Both the position numbers and the translations under genes were made by a program. A model generated the notes under the pieces. It was not told where the DNA came from, searched no databases, and saw only the letters and a list, made by a program, of their open reading frames with translations. DNA of 61,812 nt from Pseudomonas sp. GM79 (GTDB taxonomy: Bacteria; Pseudomonadota; Gammaproteobacteria; Pseudomonadales; Pseudomonadaceae), in contig NZ_AKJE01000089.1 in the NCBI RefSeq assembly GCF_000282495.1, positions 1 through 61,812 on the forward strand, written 5' to 3'. Positions 1-7,894 of the stretch are shown here, piece after piece (the first letter of the stretch is position 1; every line of letters starts with the position of its first letter).

Positions 1-94
1 CGCGGTCGGCGGCTTCGTTGAGTTTTTTGGAATCGAGGGATTCGTAGGGGGATGTTGGGGCGGTTTCAGGTGGGTTGGGTGTGGCTTTGAACAT
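1..94 (-). CDS. DUF6124-type small protein (N-terminal part only, cut by window edge)
   Basis: The frame starts at an ATG (complement of 92-94) preceded by a good Shine-Dalgarno (AAGGAG, complement of 102-107) and leaves the window after 31 codons. The visible start MFKATPNPPE, then SPYESLDSKKLNEAADR, matches what I remember of the DUF6124 proteins found in several copies in Pseudomonas genomes; their function is unknown. The leader upstream is long and structured (separate entry). The 3' part is outside the window, so length and integrity cannot be judged. Confidence 0.75.
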   Translation of the reverse strand, partial: MFKATPNPPETAPTSPYESLDSKKLNEAADR

Positions 95-311
95 GGTAAT
101 GCTCCTTGATTAGTGGAGCCGCCACGGTTCGCTGCGAAACGAAGATAGGTGGCAGCTGTACGCAGGTTCGCAGACCGGGAATCAAGGAACCCGGCAGACC
201 CGAAGATCTCCCGCGCACAGCCGCCATAACGCAATTCAGCGAACGAAAAACGTCATCTGAAAAGGAACGGTGGCGCTGTGCGCCTTGATTGACCCGGGCT
301 GCGAAACCCGA
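95..311 (-). promoter_or_regulatory. Structured leader of the DUF6124-type gene with long-range complementarity
   Basis: No convincing gene lies between 95 and 666. In the leader, 165-187 is nearly complementary to 283-308 (GGTTCGCAGaCCGGG..AATCAAGG against GGTTtCGCAGcCCGGGtcAATCAAGG in reverse complement). The segment 175-195 can also fold on itself (CCGGG stem, loop AATCAAGGAA, CCCGG stem), which presents the complementary sequence in a loop. A further hairpin (TCGCTGA-TTCG-TCAGCGA) sits near 311-328. I infer an RNA regulatory region. The arrangement resembles the seqA/seqB/seqC complementarity of the phage P4 immunity leader, but this is only an analogy. Confidence 0.35.
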
Positions 312-480
312 TCGCTGATTCGTCAGCGACCCGGAAACGATAGAGCCCGGCCTCAAGGCGTACAAGCCGGCGGATTCTGGCGTAGTCGTAGGCAACGGCG
401 CAAGGATGTGTAGCCTGGGTGAGTGTCTGGAAGTGTCGTTTAAACAGTGCTTGTTTAGCGGTCTGACACCTAGCCTTGTG

Positions 481-607
481 GTGGCTGTACCGGCCTCTTC
501 GCGAGCAAGCCCGCTCCCACAGTTGATTTGTGTCGGTCACAAATAATGTGTTCACAGAAGATCCAGTGTGGGAGCGGGCTTGCTCGCGAAGAGGCCGGTA
601 CAGCCAC
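481..607. repeat. REP doublet, perfect 40-bp inverted arms
   Basis: Bases 481-520 and 568-607 are exact reverse complements (GTGGCTGTACCGGCCTCTTC... against its inverse) around a 47-bp spacer. The core GAGCGGGCTTGCTCGCGAA is the common fluorescens-group REP. It lies between the AraC 3' end (667) and the DUF6124-type leader, and may also act as a transcript-end hairpin. Confidence 0.9.
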
Positions 608-666
608 CATCTCTCGGCCAAACCACCGGAAAATGAATCCGGAACAAAAAAATTGCGCACCTCCAC

Positions 667-1416
667 CTAGCGTGGATTATCCCGAAACTGGCTCGGCGAC
701 AAACTGGTCAACGCGCGAAACTGTCGGCTGAAGGCACTGTGGTCGGTGTAACCGCAGCGCAGGGCGATTTCGGTGATGGGCAGGTCGGTGTGCAGTAACA
801 GCCGCGAACCTTCTTCCAGGCGCGCCTTGTGAATCATCTGACGTGGGGTGAGCTGGAACACCCGTTTGCAGTGACGCTCCAGTTGCGCCACGGAATAGCC
901 GGCGATGGCGGTCAGTTCGGCGAGGCTGATGGCGCGGGAGAAGTGGCTGCGGATGTGCGCATCCACGGCGGCGAGTTTCTGGAACGCGGGATGGTTGGAC
1001 TGGGGGGATTGCAGGTCGCGGGAGATCCCGGCCAGGCCAACGATGTGACCCTGTTCATCGTGCAAGGCGAGCTTGTGGGTCAGGCACCAGATCGGTTGAT
1101 TGCCGTAATACAGGTGCAGCTCCAGTTGGTCGGCCAGTTCGCGGCCGCTGGACAGTACCCGTCGATCCTGTTCGGTGTACAGCGGGCCGAAGCGTTCCGG
1201 GAAGACCATTTCGGCGGTGCGCCCCAGCAGCTCCTCGCGATATTTGAAACCGCAACGCCGGGCCAGGGTCTGGTTGACGAAGGCGTAGCGGGCTTCGCAA
1301 TCCTTGATGAAAAACACCACGTCCGACAGGGTATCGAGCAGCGGCGCGATCGGCTGCAGACTGTTCAGCAGCGTTGGCAGATCGCAGGGTTTGAAAGTGC
1401 TGAGCGAGGGATACAT
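667..1416 (-). CDS. AraC-family regulator with N-terminal PAS domain
   Basis: This 249-aa protein has a PAS-like sensor at about residues 22-135 (DVVFFIKD, then YAFVNQTLARRCGF, ending GLAGISRD) and an AraC-type double helix-turn-helix at about 150-245 (SLAELTAIAGYS, then ITEIALRCGYTDHSAFSRQFR). Start: the frame is open upstream to 1602, but the ATG at 1416 begins the recognisable domain and avoids most of the overlap with the neighbouring oxidoreductase. It lies 71 bp downstream of the hydroxyproline dehydrogenase genes in the same direction. By position it is a candidate activator of L-hydroxyproline catabolism, the role played by LhpR in P. aeruginosa. Family call is firm; regulon is inferred. 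Confidence 0.85.
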   Translation of the reverse strand: MYPSLSTFKPCDLPTLLNSLQPIAPLLDTLSDVVFFIKDCEARYAFVNQTLARRCGFKYREELLGRTAEMVFPERFGPLYTEQDRRVLSSGRELADQLELHLYYGNQPIWCLTHKLALHDEQGHIVGLAGISRDLQSPQSNHPAFQKLAAVDAHIRSHFSRAISLAELTAIAGYSVAQLERHCKRVFQLTPRQMIHKARLEEGSRLLLHTDLPITEIALRCGYTDHSAFSRQFRALTSLSPSQFRDNPR

Positions 1417-1487
1417 GGCGCAGGGGTCTGATGGCGACCCCGGGATCATAGAGGCTCGACAGCGTGGCCGAAACCCCCGAGGGGGAA

Positions 1488-2744
1488 TCAGGCCGGCGGG
1501 GTGTCGTCCAGGCACATCAAGGTCTCGATTCGCGCCGGGCTGAAAGGTGGGCGGGGCGCCGAAGGTTGCCAGCCAAACAGATGCTGCACCGCACCGCCAC
1601 ACACCCGACCCTGACAGGCACCCATGCCGCAGCGACTGGCCAGCTTGGCTTCGCGCCAGTCAATGTGCCCGGCCAATGCAGCGTAAGGCACGTCTTCGCA
1701 GCGGCAGACCAGGGTGTCGGGTTGGGCCAGGGACTTGAGTGACGGGGCGAGGGCGAATGCCTGATTCAGCGCTCTGGCGAAACCCTGCCAGTGTGCCCGG
1801 CGTGGCCATAATTGGCGGGCCGCTTCAAGGTCTCCGACCGCCGCGTGACCAGCAATTGCACCTTCGACCAACGCCAGTTCACTGCCACCAAACCCGGTGC
1901 ATTCACCTGCCGCATAATGATCGGAACGGCTGTTGGCCTGCCAGGCATCCACCGCCAACGCCTGACCTTCGATGGCATAACCCAGTGCCTGGCCCAACTG
2001 AATGTTCGGGATCAAGCCAAAACCACAGGCCAGCCGATCACATTCCAGTTCGACGATTTTGCCTTGCTGTTGCAGGCGCACGCCTTCCAGTCGGTCAGTG
2101 CCGAGGGCGGCCAGCACATGAGTCGCGGTGCGGTAATGGCGGTCGAACAAGCTGAACGATTGCATCAGCTTGTTGGGCCAGCGGGGCAGTTGCGCGGCGA
2201 AACCGGCGACGGCTGTGCGCGAGGCTTGCTCGGCGATGCGTTGTACCTGTGCGCCATGCTTTTTAGCGGTGGCGGCACTCGCCAGTAATAGCGGGCCGCT
2301 GCCGGCGATCACCACACGCTCACCCTGCACCGATAAACCGGCCTTGATCAGCGCCTGCAAACCACCGGCCCCGGTCACGCCCGGCAACGTCCATCCGGGG
2401 AAGGGCAGCAGCAACTCGCGGGCGCCGGTGCACAGAATCAGTTTGTCGTAGCTGATCAACCAGCCGTCGTCATCATCTTCGACCAGCAGTTGTTTCGGAC
2501 CGGGATTGGCGATCACTCGGGTGCCGGTGTGACGGCAGATGTTGCTGCAAGACTGCAAATGCTCACGCAGGCGCAGGGCCTGATCGGGCACGTTGGCTTG
2601 AGGCCCGTCACGCCAGATTTGCCCGCCCGGCAGCGGGTTGTCGTCGAGCAGGACGATGCGTGCGCCGCTCGGCGCGGCGGCAAGGGCGGCGGCCATGCCC
2701 GCCGGGCCGGCACCGATGATCAGCAGATCGGCGTATTCGTTCAT
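1488..2744 (-). CDS. FAD/NAD(P)-binding oxidoreductase, large subunit of D-hydroxyproline dehydrogenase
   Basis: 418 aa. A Rossmann motif at residues 11-16 (GAGPAG) and a second dinucleotide motif (VVIAGSGPLLLA) mark a pyridine-nucleotide-disulfide type flavoprotein. The C-terminal region carries a BFD-like [2Fe-2S] set: C347, C349, C372 and C377 (CRCEDV, then CGMGACQGRVC). The ATG at 2744 overlaps the stop of the ferredoxin-like gene (ATGA); an ATG two codons earlier (2750) is an alternative. With the 2Fe-2S protein and the DAO-type flavoprotein it forms the heterotrimeric dehydrogenase known from P. aeruginosa (LhpB/E/F type), which oxidises cis-4-hydroxy-D-proline to pyrroline-4-hydroxy-2-carboxylate. 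Function rests on operon context. Confidence 0.85.
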   Translation of the reverse strand: MNEYADLLIIGAGPAGMAAALAAAPSGARIVLLDDNPLPGGQIWRDGPQANVPDQALRLREHLQSCSNICRHTGTRVIANPGPKQLLVEDDDDGWLISYDKLILCTGARELLLPFPGWTLPGVTGAGGLQALIKAGLSVQGERVVIAGSGPLLLASAATAKKHGAQVQRIAEQASRTAVAGFAAQLPRWPNKLMQSFSLFDRHYRTATHVLAALGTDRLEGVRLQQQGKIVELECDRLACGFGLIPNIQLGQALGYAIEGQALAVDAWQANSRSDHYAAGECTGFGGSELALVEGAIAGHAAVGDLEAARQLWPRRAHWQGFARALNQAFALAPSLKSLAQPDTLVCRCEDVPYAALAGHIDWREAKLASRCGMGACQGRVCGGAVQHLFGWQPSAPRPPFSPARIETLMCLDDTPPA

Positions 2745-2977
2745 GGGCATGTCTGCACCTGCATGCCGTCTCGGCACAAAGTCTGGCAGGCCAAGCGTCG
2801 CCGGCCGTCGATGGTCACCCGGCATTCCTGGCAGATGCCCATGCCGCACAGTGGAGCGCGGCGCTGACCACTGACCGACGTGCGCGTGCAGCCGTCGCTA
2901 CCCAACGCCAGGGCAGCGGCGACGCTGGTGCCCTCGGCCACCTTCAAGGCGCGGCCGTCCAGCAGCAATTCAGGCAT
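2741..2977 (-). CDS. (2Fe-2S)-binding protein, small subunit of D-hydroxyproline dehydrogenase
   Basis: 78 aa. Four cysteines C44, C49, C52 and C64 (CGMGICQEC, then C 12 residues later) give the plant-type ferredoxin pattern CX4CX2CX11C. It resembles the small electron-transfer subunits of HcnA/OoxX-type amine dehydrogenases. It starts at an ATG (complement of 2975-2977) inside the end of the upstream flavoprotein gene (8-bp overlap) and its stop overlaps the next start, so all three subunits appear translationally coupled. It probably passes electrons between the two flavoprotein subunits. Confidence 0.85.
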   Translation of the reverse strand: MPELLLDGRALKVAEGTSVAAALALGSDGCTRTSVSGQRRAPLCGMGICQECRVTIDGRRRLACQTLCRDGMQVQTCP

Positions 2978-4085
2978 AGGCAGGTTCTCCGAGGAAGCGC
3001 TGGGGCAAATAGGGGTGAGCGGGCAGTGGCGGGGTTTCATCGAACAGTTGCGCCACCAGCAAGTCGGCCGTGGCGGGGGCCGTGGTGACCCCCAACCCTT
3101 CATGACCGACCGCCAGCCACAAGCCCTGGCGCTGTGGATGCTGGCCCACCAGCGGCAGGCCGTCGGGGCTGGCGGCGCGAAAGCCGGTCCAGGCGCGGAT
3201 GCCGTTGAGCCGGGCCAGCCCCGGCATGTACTCGGCGGCGCGCTTGAGCATTTTCGCCAGCATCCAGCCTTCGACCTGCGGGTCGGTGGTGCCGAATTGG
3301 CGCGAGGCACCGATGAACAATTGCCCGGTGGGGCGTGGCTGAATATTGCAGGCCGTCGACGGCCCCGTGGCGTTGTGGGCGCTGGTGACGTAACCCAGTT
3401 CGACCAAGGTATGGGTGACGGTGCGGGGGTAGCGGTCGGTAATCAGCAGGTGACCTTTTTTCGGCTCGATGGGCAACTCCGGGCACAGTTCGTTGGCCTG
3501 AATACCGTTGGCCAACACCACCGCTTCGGCACTCAACCAGCGACCGTCATCGAGGCAGACGCGGTTGCCATCGACTGCGCTGACCCGCGCCCGGCGCTGA
3601 CGGATGTTCGGCGTGTCGAGCATCCAGTTGGCTGTCGCCGGCGCATAAAGAATGCCGTCGCCATTGATCAGCAAACCGCCTTCCAGACCTTCGCGCAGTT
3701 CCGGTTCACGCTGGCGCAAGGCACTGGCGCTGATCAATTCGCACGCCACGCCCTGGGTTTGCAGGTTCAGGTATTTGCCATGGGCGACCGCCATTTCCTC
3801 GGCGTTGGCCGCCAGCCACAGCGTGCCGTTGTTGCGGTAGGCGCAGCCGTCGGGCAAGTCCGGCGCCAGTTCGCGCCAGCGTTGCAGGGAATATTGACTC
3901 AGGGCCAGTTCGGCCGGGTTGTCGTCGAGCACCAGCAGGTGGCCCATGCCCGCCGCCGTCGCACCGTGCAGGCCGGCGTCCAGCACCAGCACCTGCAAGC
4001 CACGACGGGCCAGCGCCTGGGCACAGGCGGCGCCGATGATGCCGGCGCCGATCACGATCACATCGGCCACAAGGCCCTCGTTCAT
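2970..4085 (-). CDS. lhpB: DAO-type FAD oxidoreductase, catalytic subunit of D-hydroxyproline dehydrogenase
   Basis: 371 aa, the usual length for the D-amino-acid oxidase/DadA fold. It has an N-terminal FAD motif (VIVIGAGIIGAACAQ, glycines 13, 15 and 18) and a C-terminal FAD-contact segment (GFRAASPDGLPLVG, then GHEGLGVTTAPATADLL). Its start overlaps the stop of the epimerase gene (ATGA at 4082-4085). It removes the amino-side hydrogens of the D-hydroxyproline made by the epimerase. The symbol follows the P. aeruginosa lhp naming and rests on synteny (epimerase, DAO subunit, ferredoxin, large subunit). A sarcosine- or proline-oxidase-like activity cannot be excluded from sequence alone. Confidence 0.85.
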   Translation of the reverse strand: MNEGLVADVIVIGAGIIGAACAQALARRGLQVLVLDAGLHGATAAGMGHLLVLDDNPAELALSQYSLQRWRELAPDLPDGCAYRNNGTLWLAANAEEMAVAHGKYLNLQTQGVACELISASALRQREPELREGLEGGLLINGDGILYAPATANWMLDTPNIRQRRARVSAVDGNRVCLDDGRWLSAEAVVLANGIQANELCPELPIEPKKGHLLITDRYPRTVTHTLVELGYVTSAHNATGPSTACNIQPRPTGQLFIGASRQFGTTDPQVEGWMLAKMLKRAAEYMPGLARLNGIRAWTGFRAASPDGLPLVGQHPQRQGLWLAVGHEGLGVTTAPATADLLVAQLFDETPPLPAHPYLPQRFLGEPAYA

Positions 4086-5014
4086 GGACGAATGCCCCAG
4101 GCGAACGGGTCATCCTGTTCGATGATCAAACTGGCTTCGGCGCTGATAAAAGCGCGGCCGCGAATGGTCGGCACAACGCGCTCGCCCTGCCATTCGTAAG
4201 AGCCTTCGAACTCGCTGCCGATGACACTGGCCTGGCGCCAGATCTGTCCCGGTTGCAGTTTGTCGTCCGCTGCCAGGCACGCCAGTTTGGCGCTGGTGCC
4301 AGTGCCGCACGGTGAGCGGTCATAAGCCTTGCCGGGGCAGAGGACAAAGTTGCGGCTGTCGGCGTGATCGTCATCGCTGAACAGCTCGACATGGTCGATC
4401 AGCCCGCCGTCTTCGCCACGTATACCCTGGGCCTCCAGCGCCTGTTGCACGGCGTAGGTATAAGCGGTCAGCGCGTCGAGGTTGTCGCCGGCCACCCGCA
4501 GGCCATGCTCGGCGATCAGGAAAAACCAGTTACCGCCCCAGGCGATATCGCCGACCACCTGACCGATATCTGGCACCTGCAACACCAACGCCTTGCGGTA
4601 ACGGTAGGCCGGCACATTGCGCACGCTCACCGAATGATCGTCGTGCAGGGTCGCCTGCACCGTACCCACCGGCGTCTCGATGCGGTGCACGCCGGGGCTG
4701 ATTTTGCCCAGATGCGCCAACGACGCCACCAGGCCAATCGTGCCGTGGCCGCACATGCCCAGGTAACCGGTGTTGTTGAAGAAAATCACCCCGGCACAAG
4801 CGCTCGGGTCAACCGGCTCGCAGAGCAGGGCACCCACCAGCACGTCGCTGCCACGGGGTTCGAGCACACAGGCGGCGCGCCATTGATCGTGGTGTTCGGC
4901 GAGCAGCTTGCGGCGTTCCGCCATGCTGCCGGTGCCCAGGTCAGGAAAGCCGGCGGTCACCAGACGGGTCGGTTCGCCGCCGGTGTGGGAGTCGATCACG
5001 GTGATGCGTTTCAT
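4082..5014 (-). CDS. lhpA: 4-hydroxyproline 2-epimerase
   Basis: 310 aa, proline-racemase fold. The start (MKRITVIDSHTGGEPTR) is typical. The two catalytic cysteines of the family are present: C88 in MCGHGT and C236 in SPCGTGTSA. Having both cysteines separates it from dehydratase-type homologues in which one is replaced. It interconverts trans-4-hydroxy-L-proline and cis-4-hydroxy-D-proline, the first catabolic step. It is the first gene of a tightly overlapping leftward operon; the 106 bp upstream, up to the GntR gene, must hold the promoter. The later pathway enzymes (deaminase, semialdehyde dehydrogenase) are not in the window. Confidence 0.93.
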   Translation of the reverse strand: MKRITVIDSHTGGEPTRLVTAGFPDLGTGSMAERRKLLAEHHDQWRAACVLEPRGSDVLVGALLCEPVDPSACAGVIFFNNTGYLGMCGHGTIGLVASLAHLGKISPGVHRIETPVGTVQATLHDDHSVSVRNVPAYRYRKALVLQVPDIGQVVGDIAWGGNWFFLIAEHGLRVAGDNLDALTAYTYAVQQALEAQGIRGEDGGLIDHVELFSDDDHADSRNFVLCPGKAYDRSPCGTGTSAKLACLAADDKLQPGQIWRQASVIGSEFEGSYEWQGERVVPTIRGRAFISAEASLIIEQDDPFAWGIRP

Positions 5015-5120
5015 GGGAGGGCCACGTCCGTTCAGATGAGTGAACGAAAGAGTGGCCCGTGCGGCGGGGTGTCGGCTTGATGGATTTATCCTGTGCCGAT
5101 GACGAAATCAGCACAGCATC

Positions 5121-5792
5121 CTAGTGCGCGTGAGGCAGGTGCTCGAACAGGGTCTTGCAGACCCCGGCAATGTGCTCGTCCAGCAGCTTTACCGCCAGAT
5201 CCACATCCCCGGCACGACAGGCTTTGATGATCTCACGGTGCTCGTGATCAGCCCGTTCCTTGCCGGCCGACAGGCTCATCTGCATGCGCAGGTAGCGCTC
5301 CAGCTTGTCGTTGACCGAACGAATCAAGCTGACCAGAAACGGCCGTTGCGCCGGCTCGTAAAGGCAAGCGTGCAGCTCCCAATTGAGCTCGGCCCAGCGA
5401 CCCACGTCGTCCTCGCCGATGAATTCCTGACAGATACGTTCGGCACGGGCGAAGGTTTCTTCGGTCATGTTGGGAATGGCCAGGCGCAGTATCTTGTCCT
5501 CCAGCAACATCCGCACTTCGAACATCTGCGCCAGCTCCGCATCGGAAACCCGCGTGACCATCGCCCCGCGATTGCGCTGGAACATCACCAGCCCTTCGGC
5601 CTCCAGCCGCTTGAGGGCCTCGCGCACCGGGATCTTGCTGACGTTGAACTGGCGGGCGATGTCATCCTGGCGAATCGGCTCATCTTCGGCGAAATGCCCG
5701 GCGACGATCGCGTCCCGCAGATGACGGGTGATGATTTCCGAGGTCGATGGTGTATTGCCAAGATCGGGAGCGTTAAGTTTGGGTAGGTTCAC
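5121..5792 (-). CDS. GntR/FCD-family transcriptional regulator
   Basis: 223 aa. The N-terminal winged helix (IRQDDIARQFNVSKIPVREAL, residues 40-60) is followed by an FCD ligand domain with likely metal-binding residues (NWELH at 137-141, DHEH at 182-185, H207). No ATG fits the domain start; I chose the GTG at complement 5790-5792, giving VNLPKLNAPD. An upstream ATG at 5897 would add 35 residues that look non-coding. It lies upstream of and co-directional with the hydroxyproline epimerase, and divergent from the MFS gene, so it may control either. FCD regulators typically sense organic acids or sugar acids. Confidence 0.85.
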   Translation of the reverse strand: MNLPKLNAPDLGNTPSTSEIITRHLRDAIVAGHFAEDEPIRQDDIARQFNVSKIPVREALKRLEAEGLVMFQRNRGAMVTRVSDAELAQMFEVRMLLEDKILRLAIPNMTEETFARAERICQEFIGEDDVGRWAELNWELHACLYEPAQRPFLVSLIRSVNDKLERYLRMQMSLSAGKERADHEHREIIKACRAGDVDLAVKLLDEHIAGVCKTLFEHLPHAH

Positions 5793-5821
5793 GGCAGCGG
5801 TCGTTTGGAGTGAGATGGCGA

Positions 5822-5833
5822 TAGGGTATACGA
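5822..5833. promoter_or_regulatory. Possible GntR operator (GTATAC palindrome)
   Basis: The intergenic region 5793-6154 holds no gene. It contains TAGGGTATACGA, with the palindrome GTATAC that often sits at the centre of FCD-type GntR operators, about 30 bp upstream of the chosen GntR start. Autoregulation is plausible; a single 6-bp palindrome is weak evidence. Confidence 0.25.
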
Positions 5834-6154
5834 AATTCTTTCGCTGCGAAGTTCCAGGCGATGGCCGCCCCGAAGAATAGGCATCAGCGAGCGCCACCCA
5901 GACGCTTCGCGTGGGATTTCACCGGTCTGAATAGTCATTTGGCAGCGCGTCGGCCCGGGTCTGGGCGGGATGGCCGAGTGGATATCTGCGCGAAGCCGAT
6001 TATGCTTCAAGAAACCTTGCAGCGATGCGAGGCCGTCAGCCTGTTTGCATGCTTTGCGCAATCCGTAATCCGATGACATAGCCCTAGGGCCTGGGTGCGG
6101 TAAAAAGAGAGTGAGGTACTCCGGCCTATAACAAGAGCAAGACGGAGAACAATC

Positions 6155-7831
6155 ATGGCCGCAATCGACAATACGACCACAGGCAGCGCGCCCCACCACG
6201 GGATCACCAGGGAGGAGCGCAAGGTCATTTTCGCCTCGTCCCTGGGCACCGTGTTCGAATGGTACGACTTCTACCTTTACGGCTCCCTCGCCGCGATCAT
6301 CGCCAAGCACTTTTTCGCCGGCGTCAATGAGACAACGTCCTTTATCTTCGCGCTGCTCGCGTTCGCCGCTGGCTTCGCTGTACGGCCCTTCGGCGCCATC
6401 GTCTTCGGCCGACTGGGCGACATGATCGGGCGCAAGCATACGTTCCTCATCACCATTGTCATCATGGGTATCTCCACTGCCGTAGTGGGCTTTCTGCCCG
6501 GCTATGCGACCATCGGCGTGGCGGCACCGATCATCCTGATCACCCTGCGCCTGTTGCAAGGCCTGGCCCTGGGCGGTGAGTACGGCGGGGCGGCGACCTA
6601 TGTGGCCGAACATGCACCCAAAGGCAAGCGCGGCTACTTCACCTCGTGGATCCAGACCACCGCGACCCTGGGCCTGTTCCTTTCGCTGCTGGTGATCCTC
6701 GCCTGCCGAACCATTCTCGGCACCGAAGCCTTCGAAGCCTGGGGCTGGCGGATTCCCTTCCTGCTGTCGATCCTGCTGCTGATCGTCTCGGTGTACATCC
6801 GCTTGCAACTCAGCGAGTCACCGGTGTTCTTGAGGATGAAGGAAGAAGGCAAGTCGTCCAAGGCGCCGCTGACCGAATCCTTCGCCCGCTGGGAAAACCT
6901 CAAGATAGTGATCATGGCCCTGCTCGGCGGCACTGCCGGCCAAGCCGTGGTCTGGTACACCGGGCAGTTCTATGCGCTGTTCTTCCTGCTGCAGACGCTG
7001 AAGATCGACCCGCAGACCGCCAACTTTCTGATTGCCGGCTCGCTGCTGATCGGCACGCCGTTCTTCATCGTATTCGGCAGCCTGTCCGACCGCATCGGCC
7101 GCAAAGGGATCATCATGGCCGGCTGCATAATCGCGGCGCTGACCTATTTCCCGATCTTCCACGCGTTGACTGAATACGGTAACCCCGACGTGTTCGCTGC
7201 GCAGGAGAAGAACCCGGTTACTGTGATCGCCGCCCCCGGCCAGTGCTCGTTCCAGTTCGACCCGGTGGGCAAGGCCAAATTCACCAGCTCCTGCGACCTC
7301 GCCAAGACTGTGCTGGCGAAGAAGGCCATACCCTACAAGAACGAGAAGGCTGAGCCTGGCGCCATCGCGCAGGTTCGTATCGGCGACAAGGTGATCCAGA
7401 GCTTCGAGGGTACCGGCATGCCGGCCGCCGACTTCAAGGCCCGCAACGATGCTTTCGTCGCTACCCTCGGCACCGCCCTCAAGGACGCCGGTTACCCCGA
7501 GAAGGCCGACCCGGCCAAGACCAACTATCCGATGGTGCTGCTGCTCCTGACCATCCTGGTGATCTACGTCACCATGGTCTACGGCCCGATCGCCGCCTGG
7601 CTGGTGGAACTCTTTCCGGCGCGCATTCGCTACACCTCGATGTCGCTGCCGTACCACATCGGCAACGGCTGGTTCGGCGGCTTTCTGCCCACAGTGGCGT
7701 TCGCCATGGTCGCGGCCACGGGGGATATCTACTACGGGCTGTGGTACCCGATCGTCATCGCCGTGATGACGGCCATTCTTGGCACGTTCTTCCTGCCGGA
7801 AACCAAGGATAGGGAAATACATCACACATAA
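6155..7831 (+). CDS. MFS transporter (metabolite:H+ symporter type) with ~120-aa periplasmic insert
   Basis: 558 aa, against about 430-450 for ordinary MHS-family symporters. The N-terminal half has the family features EWYDFYLYG (35-43), the motif-A loop GRLGDMIGRK (85-94) and GEYGGAATYVAEHAP. The second motif A is SDRIGRKG (311-318). After the ninth predicted membrane helix (about 318-338), a hydrophilic insert of about 120 residues (340-458) precedes helix ten. By topology it lies in the periplasm, and it carries two cysteines (C364, C380) that could pair. The start ATG follows GACGGAGAAC. The substrate is unknown; the family moves organic acids and osmolytes such as alpha-ketoglutarate, citrate and proline. 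It stands alone between two divergent or convergent neighbours. Confidence 0.85.
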   Translation: MAAIDNTTTGSAPHHGITREERKVIFASSLGTVFEWYDFYLYGSLAAIIAKHFFAGVNETTSFIFALLAFAAGFAVRPFGAIVFGRLGDMIGRKHTFLITIVIMGISTAVVGFLPGYATIGVAAPIILITLRLLQGLALGGEYGGAATYVAEHAPKGKRGYFTSWIQTTATLGLFLSLLVILACRTILGTEAFEAWGWRIPFLLSILLLIVSVYIRLQLSESPVFLRMKEEGKSSKAPLTESFARWENLKIVIMALLGGTAGQAVVWYTGQFYALFFLLQTLKIDPQTANFLIAGSLLIGTPFFIVFGSLSDRIGRKGIIMAGCIIAALTYFPIFHALTEYGNPDVFAAQEKNPVTVIAAPGQCSFQFDPVGKAKFTSSCDLAKTVLAKKAIPYKNEKAEPGAIAQVRIGDKVIQSFEGTGMPAADFKARNDAFVATLGTALKDAGYPEKADPAKTNYPMVLLLLTILVIYVTMVYGPIAAWLVELFPARIRYTSMSLPYHIGNGWFGGFLPTVAFAMVAATGDIYYGLWYPIVIAVMTAILGTFFLPETKDREIHHT

Positions 7832-7842
7832 GATTGGCACCC

Positions 7843-7866
7843 GCCCTCTCCCGCAAGGGGGAGGGC
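7843..7866. terminator. GC-rich hairpin between convergent genes
   Basis: GCCCTCTCCC-GCAA-GGGGGAGGGC forms a 10-bp stem with one G-T pair and a tetraloop, 11 bp after the MFS stop codon. There is no clear T-run on either side. It lies between convergent genes (MFS and cytochrome b) and may end both transcripts. Confidence 0.55.
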
Positions 7867-7894
7867 AATGTGCGGTATCAGGTAGCTTTGAGCG

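Noticed and set aside
66..666. Overlapping minus-strand frames (109 and 137 codons) across the DUF6124 leader and REP
   Set aside because: The peptides are translations of the structured leader and of the REP element (LWERACSRRG type) and have no protein features.
2880..4199. 439-codon open frame on the plus strand
   Set aside because: It is antisense to the DAO flavoprotein and ferredoxin-like genes, which have clear motifs; long antisense frames are usual in GC-rich Pseudomonas DNA.
5965..6040. tRNA-like start (GGGATGGCCGAGTGGAT) upstream of the MFS gene
   Set aside because: The D-arm-like motif is not followed by an anticodon arm, a TTCGAAT T-loop or a matching acceptor stem, so it is chance similarity to tRNA-Ser/Leu starts.
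5789..7840. Two long minus-strand open frames (5789-6808 and 6818-7840)
   Set aside because: Their translations are low-complexity and charged without domains, and they are antisense to the MFS gene and its upstream region.
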